From Endozoicomonas sp965199185 (GTDB taxonomy: Bacteria > Pseudomonadota > Gammaproteobacteria > Pseudomonadales > Endozoicomonadaceae): a stretch of 64,000 nt of DNA. Positions 9,378 to 18,343 of this stretch are shown one piece after another. A program made the position numbers and the translations under genes. The stretch covers positions 1 to 64,000 of the forward strand of contig CBDAQW010000004.1 in NCBI GenBank assembly GCA_965199185.1. Direction: 5' to 3'. The notes below the pieces were generated by a model. That model was given only the letters and a program-made list of their open reading frames with translations, was not told the DNA's origin and made no database searches. The stretch's first letter is position 1; each line of letters starts with the position of its first letter.

Positions 9378-12300
9378 TTATCTGAGATTACTGTTAATAT
9401 CTTTCAACAGAGAATATATCCGGTTCTGAGCATTAGACATGGCATCAAAATTCTGATTAAACGAATTCAGCGCCCGTTGCAGTTCGACAGTCTGAAGTTG
9501 ATTACTGCTGGTCAGGTTGTCTTTTACGCCTTGCAGGTTTGATACCAGTTGCCCCCACTCCTCTGGTGTCAAAGTTCCTGTGCCGCTGGCATCGGAATAG
9601 CTTATTTTCAGCGTATTTTTCAAAATATCGATTTCATCCGGGGTCAGTATTTTAAAACCATGAAGACGATCTGTTTTAGAATCACGGAACGCCAGTTTCC
9701 GGGCAAAATAACCACTGACCTCACCCTGCTCATTATTTTGTGCAGACGCTGTATTGGCTGCAGAGCCGGACTCTGTCGCTTCTGAAGCTCTTGTTGGCGA
9801 CGCAGGAGGATAATCAAAAGACGGGATTGTGACACTGTGTCTGATTTCTCTGACAGGGAATCGTTCTGATGCAACATCCTGACCATTATTGAACGCTTTA
9901 AGAACATGATCGTGCAACTCGCTGGCCGCAGTGTAAGCTGCTCTCTCAGTAAAGGCCTCGATAGTTTCACCAGGAATCAACTTTATGTAAGACGTAATAT
10001 TGTGATGTTGTTGTGTATGTGCATCTTCAAGATCCCAGTCTATGCTAAGTCCGTCTGTGCGAAGTTTATCTCGCATACCGGCTAACTGATCAGTAGATAG
10101 CCCATTAATAGCTCCTCTTAATTGGTTCCTCAGGTAGTCTACATACTGACCGGTCAAATAAAATGAGTTGTTACCAGCACCGGGGGCATACTGCGAGCCA
10201 TTCACCGCTATCTCTTGATAACTGGTCGCTGTAGCACCCGCTGGAACTGATCGGGCGTGCGTATATTCTGGTAAATCAATACTTCCGGAAATACTGTGAA
10301 TATCGATCCACCGGTTTTGCTCAATATAGATGTCACTGACAAAGCTTCTCGCCCCTTCATCCGTCACCCTTTGAATAAAAGCCGTTATGCTCTCATTTTC
10401 TTGCGGGGTATAAGTGTAGGATTTAGATTGCGTAGTATTCTCACTGTGAAATGGCTGATACATCGAAAGGTTAATCGTTACACCTGATTGCATCTGAGCC
10501 AACAGATCTGCACGCTCTGTGGTATCAAGATTATTAAAAGCACCAGTAATTGAACCATCAATCTTACGTTTTAAATCCGATAACACATGCTCAGGAAAGA
10601 CAGTCGGCGATCCAGTCTGTTCAACAGGCTGGTGAAAATAAATCTCCTGTCCGGATGCAGCACTAACAGAGCGACCTTCCCCCACCGGCCCGGCACCCTG
10701 TGCATTCTGAGTCGTTTGCGTTGCCTGAACCGCATTAGCTTGTGCAGCCTCTTCGGTCGGAGTGACTTGCTGGTTAGTTTGTGAAGTTTGAGCAGCATTG
10801 ATGGCTGTATCTGTTTCAGACACAGTATCGTATCTGAAGGGGGGGATGTGTACATTATGAATAAGTTCAGTGTAAGGGAAGCGCCAACTGTTACTATTTG
10901 ACCTGCTTGCATAAGCCTCAAGAGCATGGTCGTAGAACTGTCTTGCAGCGGTTTCAGATGCTCTTGAAGCAAAAGCATCAAATGACTCTCCGGGAAGCAT
11001 TTTTATATTGGTATCAAATCGCTCCAGAGCATCATCCTGAGAGTATTTGAGATTCCAACCGATACTGAGTCCTTCTGAACGGAGTTGGTTCTGTAAGCCG
11101 ATCATCTGCTCATCAGAAAACCTTTGAGCAGAATTTCTTAATTGACCCGATAAGAGTTCCGAGTGTTGCATTGTTATCTCATCAGAATTAAGGCCACTGC
11201 CTGTCGGCGACCTTGTATCAGCGAATATTATAGAATGGTGCTCTACTGCTATTTGGTCTTGACGCACTGCCTGAGTGAAAGAATAAGCCGGTAGCTCAAT
11301 ACTTGCTGATAATGTCCGAATATTAATGTAATCCCCTTGTTGCGAATAGAGTTGATTGAGAAATCTATCAGCTCCTTCATCTGTGACCCTGAGAAAAAAG
11401 TCTGTTAACCCTTCACCTTCATTAGGGGTAAAGGTAAAGGATTCAGAGTAGTTCTCATTTTGAACACTCATGGGCTGGTAGGCTGAAAAATCGACAATAA
11501 TTCCGGATTTGACCTGTTCCAAAAGAGCTACTTGCTCATTGGTACTTAGCGCACTAAATGTATTGGTAATTGAATCTTCTACTTTTCTGTTAAATGCTTC
11601 TCTTACGTTGTCTGGAAAACGTGTGGAAGTCCTGTATACATCATGCTCGTGATAGTTAAAATAGAGTTGCTGGCCGGCAGGCACCTGAATCGTTTCATCA
11701 GCATAGCGACCATAGCCTTCCGGCGTGTCAGCTGTTATTGAACTCACTCTCTGACCATTATAAGACCACTGATGAACACCCCCTTCTTCAATTAAAATAT
11801 GACCATGATTATTTGCCCGGTCATAGCTGTGCGTTGAGCTTGACCCCTGAATATTTTCTATATTTGGCTGACCAATAGTGATCGGACCAGAGCCATCCAG
11901 CCCTTTTATGGCAATCCCCTGATTAGCACGAGTTATATACATCTCAGAAATATCAGCCAGACCACCGGAAAGATCATTGGGATCAAAAGCTGTATCCGGT
12001 TCAGCCGCTTTGATAATGAGTTTAATGCCATCCCCCAGCACCAATGTTAAATCCTGCATCACTGGAATGGCATTTTTAATCACATCGACCGCTTCACCCT
12101 TAGGCACGGCTATCAGAGTTTGCTGCTGATAAATAAGCTGATTGTCTTCTGCATCCCTGAGAACAAAGCTTTTGCCTGCGCCGCTGTCAGAGAATGACAG
12201 GCTATACCCATTATCCAGTTCAATAGTATTGTCATTAACTGCCCAGGTGACATTTGGATAATTTTGATACCCATTTCGAGCAACACTGGCCTTTGAAATC

Positions 12301-12482
12301 AAACCAGCCACTCGGCTCAACAGCTCGTTGGATGTCTCAATCTCTCCAACGATCTGACGTACTTCAGTCTCCAGCATATTACCTCTTTCGAGATACACGG
12401 CAGTAATGAAATCCTGCTGGCTTACCGAATGATCAAACGTATTGATCGAGGAACTGCCGCTGACGCCATCCGTTGAGTTCAT
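9378..12482 (-). CDS. Repeat-expanded type III tip/filament-like protein, long paralogue
   Basis: A 1034-residue paralogue of the neighbouring 364-aa protein. Residues 1-255 and about 920-1034 align with that protein. Between them is a roughly 650-residue insertion made of a two-part unit present twice: parts near 288-404 and 440-551, then 629-741 and 781-891. Recurring elements are a helix with LL-Q--SG or GLSI, a PGE/PNEGE turn followed by a helix ending in DEGA or AA, and an end strand such as IPPFRY or IPSFDY. Linkers at 552-625 and 893-920 are rich in Ala, Gln, Thr and Ser. The EF-hand-like loop is at 964-975. AAAGGATGAA precedes the start. Likely secreted by a specialised system; the target is unknown. 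Confidence 0.5.
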   Translation of the reverse strand: MNSTDGVSGSSSINTFDHSVSQQDFITAVYLERGNMLETEVRQIVGEIETSNELLSRVAGLISKASVARNGYQNYPNVTWAVNDNTIELDNGYSLSFSDSGAGKSFVLRDAEDNQLIYQQQTLIAVPKGEAVDVIKNAIPVMQDLTLVLGDGIKLIIKAAEPDTAFDPNDLSGGLADISEMYITRANQGIAIKGLDGSGPITIGQPNIENIQGSSSTHSYDRANNHGHILIEEGGVHQWSYNGQRVSSITADTPEGYGRYADETIQVPAGQQLYFNYHEHDVYRTSTRFPDNVREAFNRKVEDSITNTFSALSTNEQVALLEQVKSGIIVDFSAYQPMSVQNENYSESFTFTPNEGEGLTDFFLRVTDEGADRFLNQLYSQQGDYINIRTLSASIELPAYSFTQAVRQDQIAVEHHSIIFADTRSPTGSGLNSDEITMQHSELLSGQLRNSAQRFSDEQMIGLQNQLRSEGLSIGWNLKYSQDDALERFDTNIKMLPGESFDAFASRASETAARQFYDHALEAYASRSNSNSWRFPYTELIHNVHIPPFRYDTVSETDTAINAAQTSQTNQQVTPTEEAAQANAVQATQTTQNAQGAGPVGEGRSVSAASGQEIYFHQPVEQTGSPTVFPEHVLSDLKRKIDGSITGAFNNLDTTERADLLAQMQSGVTINLSMYQPFHSENTTQSKSYTYTPQENESITAFIQRVTDEGARSFVSDIYIEQNRWIDIHSISGSIDLPEYTHARSVPAGATATSYQEIAVNGSQYAPGAGNNSFYLTGQYVDYLRNQLRGAINGLSTDQLAGMRDKLRTDGLSIDWDLEDAHTQQHHNITSYIKLIPGETIEAFTERAAYTAASELHDHVLKAFNNGQDVASERFPVREIRHSVTIPSFDYPPASPTRASEATESGSAANTASAQNNEQGEVSGYFARKLAFRDSKTDRLHGFKILTPDEIDILKNTLKISYSDASGTGTLTPEEWGQLVSNLQGVKDNLTSSNQLQTVELQRALNSFNQNFDAMSNAQNRIYSLLKDINSNLR

Positions 12483-12513
12483 TCGTTATTCATCCTTTGA
12501 TTAATGTATCCCT

Positions 12514-12883
12514 TCAGATAAAACCGGTACGACGCCTTCTCGGTTTTCTGCTTTGCTGCTGGGCCTGTTTCGCACTTAACAAACGGGCTGCCAGTCTGAT
12601 TTCCTTTCGTTTCACAGAAACATCATGAGCCATCTCGGCCTTAAGCTCTTCACTTAAGCGAAGCAACTCCTGCCGGGCTTTGTGCTTTTGTTTTTGGGAC
12701 CATCTATCACCATTAATGAATTCACGCAGCTTCTGGCGATCCATTCCCGCGTCTTCCATGAATTTCTGTTGCCTACCTAAACTCTCTTTGGCACTGGCAA
12801 TTCATTGCCTCTGATTCCATAGCCACGAGCTCAGCAGATTTCGGCAGCTTGGTGACATCAATCAGCTTTCTGCGTGCTGGCAT
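12514..12883 (-). pseudogene. Small basic hypothetical protein, frame-disrupted
   Basis: Two overlapping reading frames make up one gene. ATG at 12883 opens MPARRKLIDVTKLPKSAEL and stops at 12773. A second frame enters near 12800, reads KESLGRQQKFMEDAGMDRQK and runs to 12514, ending in the very basic RKPRRRRTGFI. A single-base change near 12795 would join them into about 120 residues, mostly helical and highly charged. It lies 31 bases upstream of the 1034-aa tip-like protein on the same strand, so it probably belongs to that operon, perhaps as a helper protein. I do not recognise the family. The shorter second frame alone (from 12759) could also be translated. Confidence 0.5.
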
Positions 12884-13020
12884 TTTCTTTCCCTTTCCCT
12901 TTTCCCACAGACTCTTCAGCCTGCTATGATTGCGACTGGCGAAATGTTACTGCCCAACGCCATCTGATTTGCCTTTATACTTCATCGGCAGATTCGGTTA
13001 TTTTTTATCAGGAGGTCGAA

Positions 13021-13220
13021 TGAGTTCTCAACAATTTGAAGCCATCATGATGCCTTGTCTGATCGGTGCGCTGATTTTGTTTATGGCTTATATCGTTTAC
13101 GATCTTGCCAAACAGTCTAAAGCCGGGGTATTTGGCACATGGATTCTGTTTGGTGCACTGGGGCTGGGTGTGATGGGTTTTATCATCAAGACCATCATCT
13201 ACGAAGTCGTTCTGTTATAA
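13021..13220 (+). CDS. DUF2788 family membrane protein
   Basis: A 66-residue inner-membrane protein with two transmembrane helices: CLIGALILFMAYIVY, then TWILFGALGLGVMGFIIK. The linker DLAKQSKAGVFG between them is the hallmark of DUF2788. The start at 13021 is fixed by an excellent ribosome binding site, CAGGAGG, five bases before the ATG; an upstream in-frame extension to 12930 lacks protein-like character. Function of the family is unknown. Confidence 0.85.
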
Positions 13221-13270
13221 ATGCTACCCTGAATCACTCTTTTCTTAATCACTGTTAATCTGACGTTTAT

Positions 13271-13908
13271 ATGCCACACCCTCGTCGAGCTTCGACTCCA
13301 CCGTCCAGTCTCCGGTTATTACTCATGAACAAGCCCTACGGGGTTCTCACTCAGTTCACCCGACCAGGAAGGCAGGGAGACTCTGAAAGATTACGTTTCA
13401 GTACCCGGCGTTTATCCGGCAGGACGTCTGGACAGAGACAGTGAAGGACTTCTGCTGTTAACCAATGACGGTCAGTTACAAAATGTGATCGCATCACCAA
13501 AACATAAAATGCCAAAAACTTACTGGGTACAAGTGGAAGGCATACCGAACGACAAGGCACTCAAACTGTTAAGAGAGGGGGGTGGAATTAAAAGATGGTA
13601 AAACCCTGCCAGCACAAGCGCGCCTGATTGATCCGCCTGCTATCTGGCCAAGAAATCCTCCGGTACGGGAAAGAAAGTCCGTACCCGATTGTTGGCTGGA
13701 ACTTATCATCAAAGAAGGGAAAAATCGGCAGGTTCGCCGAATGACCGCCGCCGTCGGCTACCCAACATTAAGGCTGATACGCAGTCAAATCGGCCCTTGG
13801 TCTCTGACACCACTGAGCCCCGGAGAGTGGCGGGAAGTAGAGATTCCGAAGAATTTATTGAGAGCACGAAGAAGCCCGCCAGTTAAACATCCCCATCGGC
13901 GAGGATAG
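13271..13908 (+). pseudogene. rluE: 23S rRNA pseudouridine synthase RluE, frameshifted twice
   Basis: Read across three frames this is an RsuA/RluE-family pseudouridine synthase (RluE modifies U2457 of 23S rRNA in E. coli). Frame 1 gives LLLMNKPYGVLTQFTRPGRQ. Frame 2 gives ETLKDYVSVPGVYPAGRLDR, with the catalytic Asp in the GRLDRDSEG motif. Frame 3 from about 13582 gives VELKDGKTLPAQ through GKNRQVRRMTAAVGYPTLRL. The joins are near 13375 (CAGGGAG where CAGGAG would be in frame) and near 13580 (six Gs where five would be in frame). Both are one extra G in a G run. The rest is well preserved, so this may be sequence error rather than decay. It converges on the YceB-like gene. Confidence 0.85.
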
Positions 13909-13915
13909 GACCATC

Positions 13916-14573
13916 TCATGGTTGACGGCGAGAATGCTGGAAAACGACCTGATCGTCTTGCACCAAAATCTCGATACTACCTTTCTCGCCAGTTCAACCA
14001 GCTGTTCTTCCAGTTCAGGTGTTTTCACCAGAGAAATCAACGGAATATTCTCCAGCTCACTCACCAGCACACGTTGAAATTTTCTGAGAATCATGGTTCG
14101 AAACAAGGCAATATCCAAATCCAGCAAAACATCCTGCACTTCAATCTGGCTCATAAATATCGCCCGCTCACCGGTGTCGTAGGTTAAACCGGACTGTAAG
14201 TAAATTTCTACGGGGTAAGGCTTCAGTAGCATCTCCGTTAAGAATCTGGGCGTCCAGCTTTCCCTTAATGACAAAATGCACCATAGAATCTTCAGGAATG
14301 ATACGGACGGCTGGAGCATCAAGATAAAGCTGTACCGTCATCAATGGTTTGAAAATCAAACGTTCTGATCTGCGGCGCCAGAAATCCCAAATTAACGGCC
14401 TGCTGAAATGTCTGCTGAGACAGGCTCAACTTGTCAAGCCCTGCACTGCAACCCACCACCAACAGAAGACTGATACTGAAAACAGAAAATCGTCTGGACA
14501 AAGGTCCAAGCCAGAGCATCAGACCTCTGAAAAAATTCCGAAAAACACTATCAGATAACACCGTTCTAGACAT
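13916..14573 (-). pseudogene. DUF1439 (YceB-like) lipoprotein, frame-disrupted
   Basis: Four frame segments on the minus strand assemble into a roughly 215-residue lipoprotein resembling E. coli YceB. It starts with a signal peptide ending in the lipobox LLVVGC. Then come LSQQTFQQAVNLGFLA and MTVQLYLDAPAVRIIPEDS, then YPVEIYLQSGLTYDTGERAI with MSQIEVQDVLLDLD, and the C-terminus SIEILVQDDQVVFQHSRRQP before a stop at 13916-13918. The frame changes fall near 14340, 14210 and 13990. With three disruptions it cannot encode the full protein as written. It sits in the dense cluster of frame errors at 12.7-15.5 kb. YceB function is poorly known. Confidence 0.7.
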
Positions 14574-14609
14574 AGTTAACCGCCATTCTTTTATGTCTCC
14601 ACAAACCCG

Positions 14610-15998
14610 TTATAGCATCTTCAAAGGGATACGTATGGTGACTTCCAAACCCGGCTTCGCATTAGCGGCACTGATCGTTCCATCATGAAGTTTCACTGCG
14701 GCACTGGCAATCGCCATTCCCAAACCGGTGCCATCGTTTTCTTTACCACGGGTATCATCAACACGAAAGAAAGGTTCAAAGAGTTCCTTCAGCGCTTCTT
14801 CCGGTACTCCGGGACCATAATCTCGAATCTTGACGACCACCTGGTGTTTTGACGCTTTTTCCAGCGACACCTCAACATTGGTATCATCCGGTGTGAAGCG
14901 AATGGCATTGCGAATGGTATTTTCTATGGCACTGCCCAACAGCTCCGGAACCGCGGCAACACGAACATCGTCCAGTTTTGTCGCTATCACTGCCCGGTTT
15001 CGTGCCTGCGCCTCAAAGTCGCCATCTTCAACCAGCTGTTCTACCAGGTGCTTCAAAGACAGGTTCTGCAACGATGCTTTATCCGCTCCGTTCTGGATGC
15101 GTGAGAAGTGAATAATCTGGCCAATCAACTGATCAAGCCGCTGCACTTCTCTTTCAATACGATCGTGTTCAGCCAGTGTTTCCGATGTTTTGTTACGTGC
15201 CAGTGCTAAAGAAATCGTCAGGCGAGTTAGCGGTGAACGAAGTTCGTGGGACACATCGCGCAGCAGTCGCTCCTCTTACTATGCAGAAGCGTACCCAGCT
15301 GTTCAGCCATGTGATCAAAATCTCTTGCCAGCTCGCCCAGCTCATCACGACGCATGGAAAAGTTCATACCCGAACGGGCTGATAGATCACCTTTTGCCAA
15401 ACGCCTTTGCCGCACGTTGCAAACGCCGGATAGGCACAACCAGATAGCGAGATAACATCAGACAAAGTAAAAAACTGACACCAAGCGCAATAATCACCAA
15501 ATGCCATTGCCGTGATAGCACCTGCTTCAGTCGCCACTGCACCAGAGTTTGCATCTCTTTGGTCAGATAGAGTTCAAAGGTGCCACCGTGCAGTGTCAGC
15601 TTTTTTGGCCCTACCACTAAGACGCCACGACGGAAAGTAATGGTCGGAGCACTGCGCTCTCTGGTTTTTTCATACGCCGATATCAGCTCCTCGGAGATAG
15701 CAGCACTGCCGAGCACATTACCCTTGGTGTCAAACAGGTAATAACTGCTTCCCGGAAAAACAGGGATGGGCATATGAACCGACGACCGTGACAGACTTTC
15801 CATTTTACGCGCGGCTATTTCCAGCTCACGGAAAAGAGCGCGGCGTTCCGAAAGGTAGTCGGAAGGATCGACAGTCATGGCAAATGCGACCAGCAAAGTG
15901 GTAAGCATGGCCAGCATGGTTAACCAGAACCACAGAAATATTCGCCAGAACAAACTATGGGGGGATCCGATCAATAGCTTTCGGATTCTCATTGACAT
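14610..15998 (-). pseudogene. CpxA-like sensor histidine kinase, frameshifted twice
   Basis: In three frames this reads as a roughly 460-residue membrane histidine kinase. There are two transmembrane helices (IFLWFWLTMLAMLTTLLVAF and LVIIALGVSFLLCLMLSRYL) around a periplasmic domain. A HAMP linker (RLAKGDLSAR) follows, then the phosphoacceptor His in DVSHELRSPLTRL, the N box ENTIRNAIRFTP, and G boxes DYGPGVP and DGTGLGMAIA. The frame breaks are near 15405 (one extra G restores RLAKGDLSAR when removed) and near 15280. It follows the OmpR-type regulator by 15 bases on the same strand and would be its partner. As written it gives three fragments, so either the pair is defective or the sequence has errors here. 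Confidence 0.82.
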
Positions 15999-16012
15999 AA
16001 TGCGTTACTAGC

Positions 16013-16714
16013 TCAGGGACGAATGTAGAAATATCCGGCGCCGCGAACCGTTTTGATTCTCTGGCTGCCATCGGCCCGAACCCCAATCTTCTTACGCACA
16101 TTGCTCACGTGCATATCAATGGCACGGTCATAAAGTGTCAGACGACGATTGAGTGCGATCTGAGTCAGATCATCACGGGAAATCAACTCACCGGATTTTT
16201 CGATCAACGCTTTTAGTACCTGAAATTCAGTGGCTGTCAGCTCTAAAGGCTCATCATTAATAGTGGCTTCTCGATTGGCGAGATTCAGATAAATATCATC
16301 AATTTGCAGGAATTTACTTTGATTCTCCGGGATAGATACCGGACGACCACGGCGCAAAATCGCCTTGATGCGAGCCACCAGTTCACGATGATTGTAGGGT
16401 TTTGGCAGATAGTCATCCGCACCAAACTCCAAACCAATAATGCGGTCGACATCATCACCCCGGGCGGTGAGCATCAGAACCGGTACTTCGGATTGCTGGC
16501 GAATCATTTTCAGGGCATCAAAGCCGTTCAGTTTCGGCAGCGTAACGTCCAGCAAAACCAGCTGGTAATCGCCAGTCAGGGCTGCACTGACACCGGCCTC
16601 GCCATCATGTACAGGCGTGACGTTGAACCCCTCTGTGGCGAGATATTCAACCAACAGGTCACACAGTTCCAAATCGTCATCGACCAGAAGCAGCCTGGTA
16701 TTATCAGTGCTCAT
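16013..16714 (-). CDS. OmpR/CpxR-like response regulator
   Basis: A 233-residue DNA-binding response regulator. The receiver domain has the acidic pair in LLLVDDDLEL, the phosphorylation Asp in LVLLDVTLPKLNG, the Thr in VLMLTARGDD and the Lys in YLPKPYN. The C-terminal winged helix has LELTATEFQVL, DRAIDMHVSNVRKKIG and the wing IKTVRGAGYFY. The start at 16714 is chosen because GGAG lies six bases before it; an upstream in-frame ATG at 16726 overlaps that RBS. It is followed by the kinase gene and is divergent from the RND efflux genes, which it may control. Confidence 0.92.
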   Translation of the reverse strand: MSTDNTRLLLVDDDLELCDLLVEYLATEGFNVTPVHDGEAGVSAALTGDYQLVLLDVTLPKLNGFDALKMIRQQSEVPVLMLTARGDDVDRIIGLEFGADDYLPKPYNHRELVARIKAILRRGRPVSIPENQSKFLQIDDIYLNLANREATINDEPLELTATEFQVLKALIEKSGELISRDDLTQIALNRRLTLYDRAIDMHVSNVRKKIGVRADGSQRIKTVRGAGYFYIRP

Positions 16715-16726
16715 TGATTGCTCCAT

Positions 16727-17133
16727 AACTTAAACACTAACGGGAGTAGCTCCCCGCAACTATTAACACGCCCGGGCACTATAATATCTTTCATCATAAA
16801 GGCATATAAAGAAGTCTTTGTGCGCCTTGCCGGATTTCTTGTCGACTTGTCCTTTAGGGGTAAATCAACCTGCATCAAACATCAACCCGAACAGTCTATT
16901 CTCACTCACCTATACGCCGTTACAGCACTGGGTAAGCTCTGTGTAAATCAAAACCAAATACATACACCAATGTATTTTCATCATGGAAATGACTACCGGA
17001 ACGCCGTATGATTGCGCCAATCGTATGAAGCATCGCAAAAAACTGGCCTTTCTCCCCCTCTTCATTTCATAAACCAGACAATACGACGGTGCTTTTTATC
17101 TATCTCTTGATAACATGCATTCCGGAGCACTCA
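16727..17133. other. Divergent intergenic region between regulator and efflux genes
   Basis: About 400 bases hold the outward-facing promoters of the two-component pair and of the efflux adaptor. Apart from the candidate CpxR box at 16932-16947 I see no repeat, RNA gene or terminator. Confidence 0.5.
16932..16947 (+). promoter_or_regulatory. Candidate CpxR-type box
   Basis: GTAAG and GTAAA are separated by six bases, matching the known CpxR pattern of GTAAA half-sites on the same face of the helix. The site lies between the response regulator and the RND genes, which are divergent. One half-site has a mismatch, and such a short motif occurs by chance often. Confidence 0.3.
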
Positions 17134-18342
17134 ATGCAGTTAACCAACCTCCAGGGCAAAGTGGGCAGAATATTCCCTGCAGCATTTATCGCTATGTCTA
17201 TTGCTACTTCACTACTACTCACTGGCTGTGACACCGGTGAATCACAGCAGGCACCACAAATGCCTCCTCCCGGGGTGTCTTTTATTCAGGTTAGTGACCA
17301 GCAGGTAGGTGAATACCAAGAGTTTGTTGCTCGTACTGAAGCGGTGGACACCGTTCAACTGCGTGCTCGTGTTGAAGGCTTTTTGACCAAACGGGAATTT
17401 ACCGAAGGCCAGCCAGTCAACAAAGGGCAAGCACTGTTTGAAATTGACCGCCAACCTTATGAAGCTGCAGTAAAACAAGCTGAAGCCACCCTGTCCAGCA
17501 GCAAAGCAAATCTGTTGCAGGTTAGCCGTGATCTCAAACGCAGCAAGGATCTGTTTAATAAAGGCCATCTCAGCCAGTCCAGTTACGATGCCCAGATGAC
17601 CGCAGAAGCGCAGGCAAAGGCGTCCGTCAAAGCCGCTGAAGCCGGCCTGGATACAGCCCGTTTAAACCTTGGCTACACCAGCATCACTGCACCTTTCAAA
17701 GGACGAGTGGGTAAAGCCAGATACAGTGTTGGCAATCTAATCGGCCCCACCAGCGAACCTCTGGCTACTTTGACCAGCGTTGACCCTATGTATGTAAACT
17801 TTCAGGTCGATGAAAGACAACTGATTAATCACCTGCAAAAGAATGGCAATCGCGACGACAATGGCTTTCAGTTCAACCTGACCCTGCGCCTGCCTAATGG
17901 ACAGAACTACGATCGCGCCGGTACCTTTAATTTTGCCGACACTGCCGTCGATGAAACGACCGGTACACTAACCCTGAGAGCAGCTTTCCCAAATCCTGAC
18001 GGCATTCTCTTTCCCGGTCTCTACGTCACACTGGTCAGCGAAAGTAAACGTACTCAGGCTCTGCCTGTCATTCCTCAAAGTGCTGTTCAGGAAAATCAAT
18101 CCGGTCGTTTTGTCCTGGTGATTAACGCTGATAATCAAGCAGAAACCCGACAGATCACCACCGGGCGACGCATTAATGCCATGTGGGCGGTTCAGTCCGG
18201 CCTGAAAGCGGGTGAGAAGATCATCGTTGAGGGTTTGCAGAAAGTGCGTCCCGGAGTGACGGTGTCTCCTACTCTGGTCAACGTTGACCCGCTGACAGGT
18301 ACTTTCCAGGCTGCAGCTCAGGAACAGGGTGAGGGTCTCTGA
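17134..18342 (+). CDS. RND efflux periplasmic adaptor (AcrA/MexA-like) lipoprotein
   Basis: A 402-residue membrane-fusion protein that links an RND pump to an outer-membrane channel. The start at 17134 is preceded by CCGGAGCACTCA, a good RBS; an in-frame ATG at 17089 would add 15 residues ahead of the signal. The signal peptide ends in a lipobox, LLLTGC. Then come the lipoyl half GFLTKREFTEGQPVNKGQAL with FEIDRQPYEAAV, an alpha-helical hairpin, the second lipoyl half TSITAPFKGRVGKARYSVGN, and the beta-barrel and membrane-proximal regions up to QKVRPGVTV. It is followed one base after its stop by the pump gene. No outer-membrane channel gene is adjacent. Confidence 0.94.
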   Translation: MQLTNLQGKVGRIFPAAFIAMSIATSLLLTGCDTGESQQAPQMPPPGVSFIQVSDQQVGEYQEFVARTEAVDTVQLRARVEGFLTKREFTEGQPVNKGQALFEIDRQPYEAAVKQAEATLSSSKANLLQVSRDLKRSKDLFNKGHLSQSSYDAQMTAEAQAKASVKAAEAGLDTARLNLGYTSITAPFKGRVGKARYSVGNLIGPTSEPLATLTSVDPMYVNFQVDERQLINHLQKNGNRDDNGFQFNLTLRLPNGQNYDRAGTFNFADTAVDETTGTLTLRAAFPNPDGILFPGLYVTLVSESKRTQALPVIPQSAVQENQSGRFVLVINADNQAETRQITTGRRINAMWAVQSGLKAGEKIIVEGLQKVRPGVTVSPTLVNVDPLTGTFQAAAQEQGEGL

Positions 18343-18343
18343 G

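Noticed and set aside
8243..12482. Adhesin/RTX toxin reading of the 364- and 1034-aa proteins because of the calcium-loop motif and repeats
   Set aside because: There are no GGxGxD nonapeptide repeats, no signal peptide and no C-terminal RTX or autotransporter barrel; the coiled-coil ends fit a tip/filament type better.
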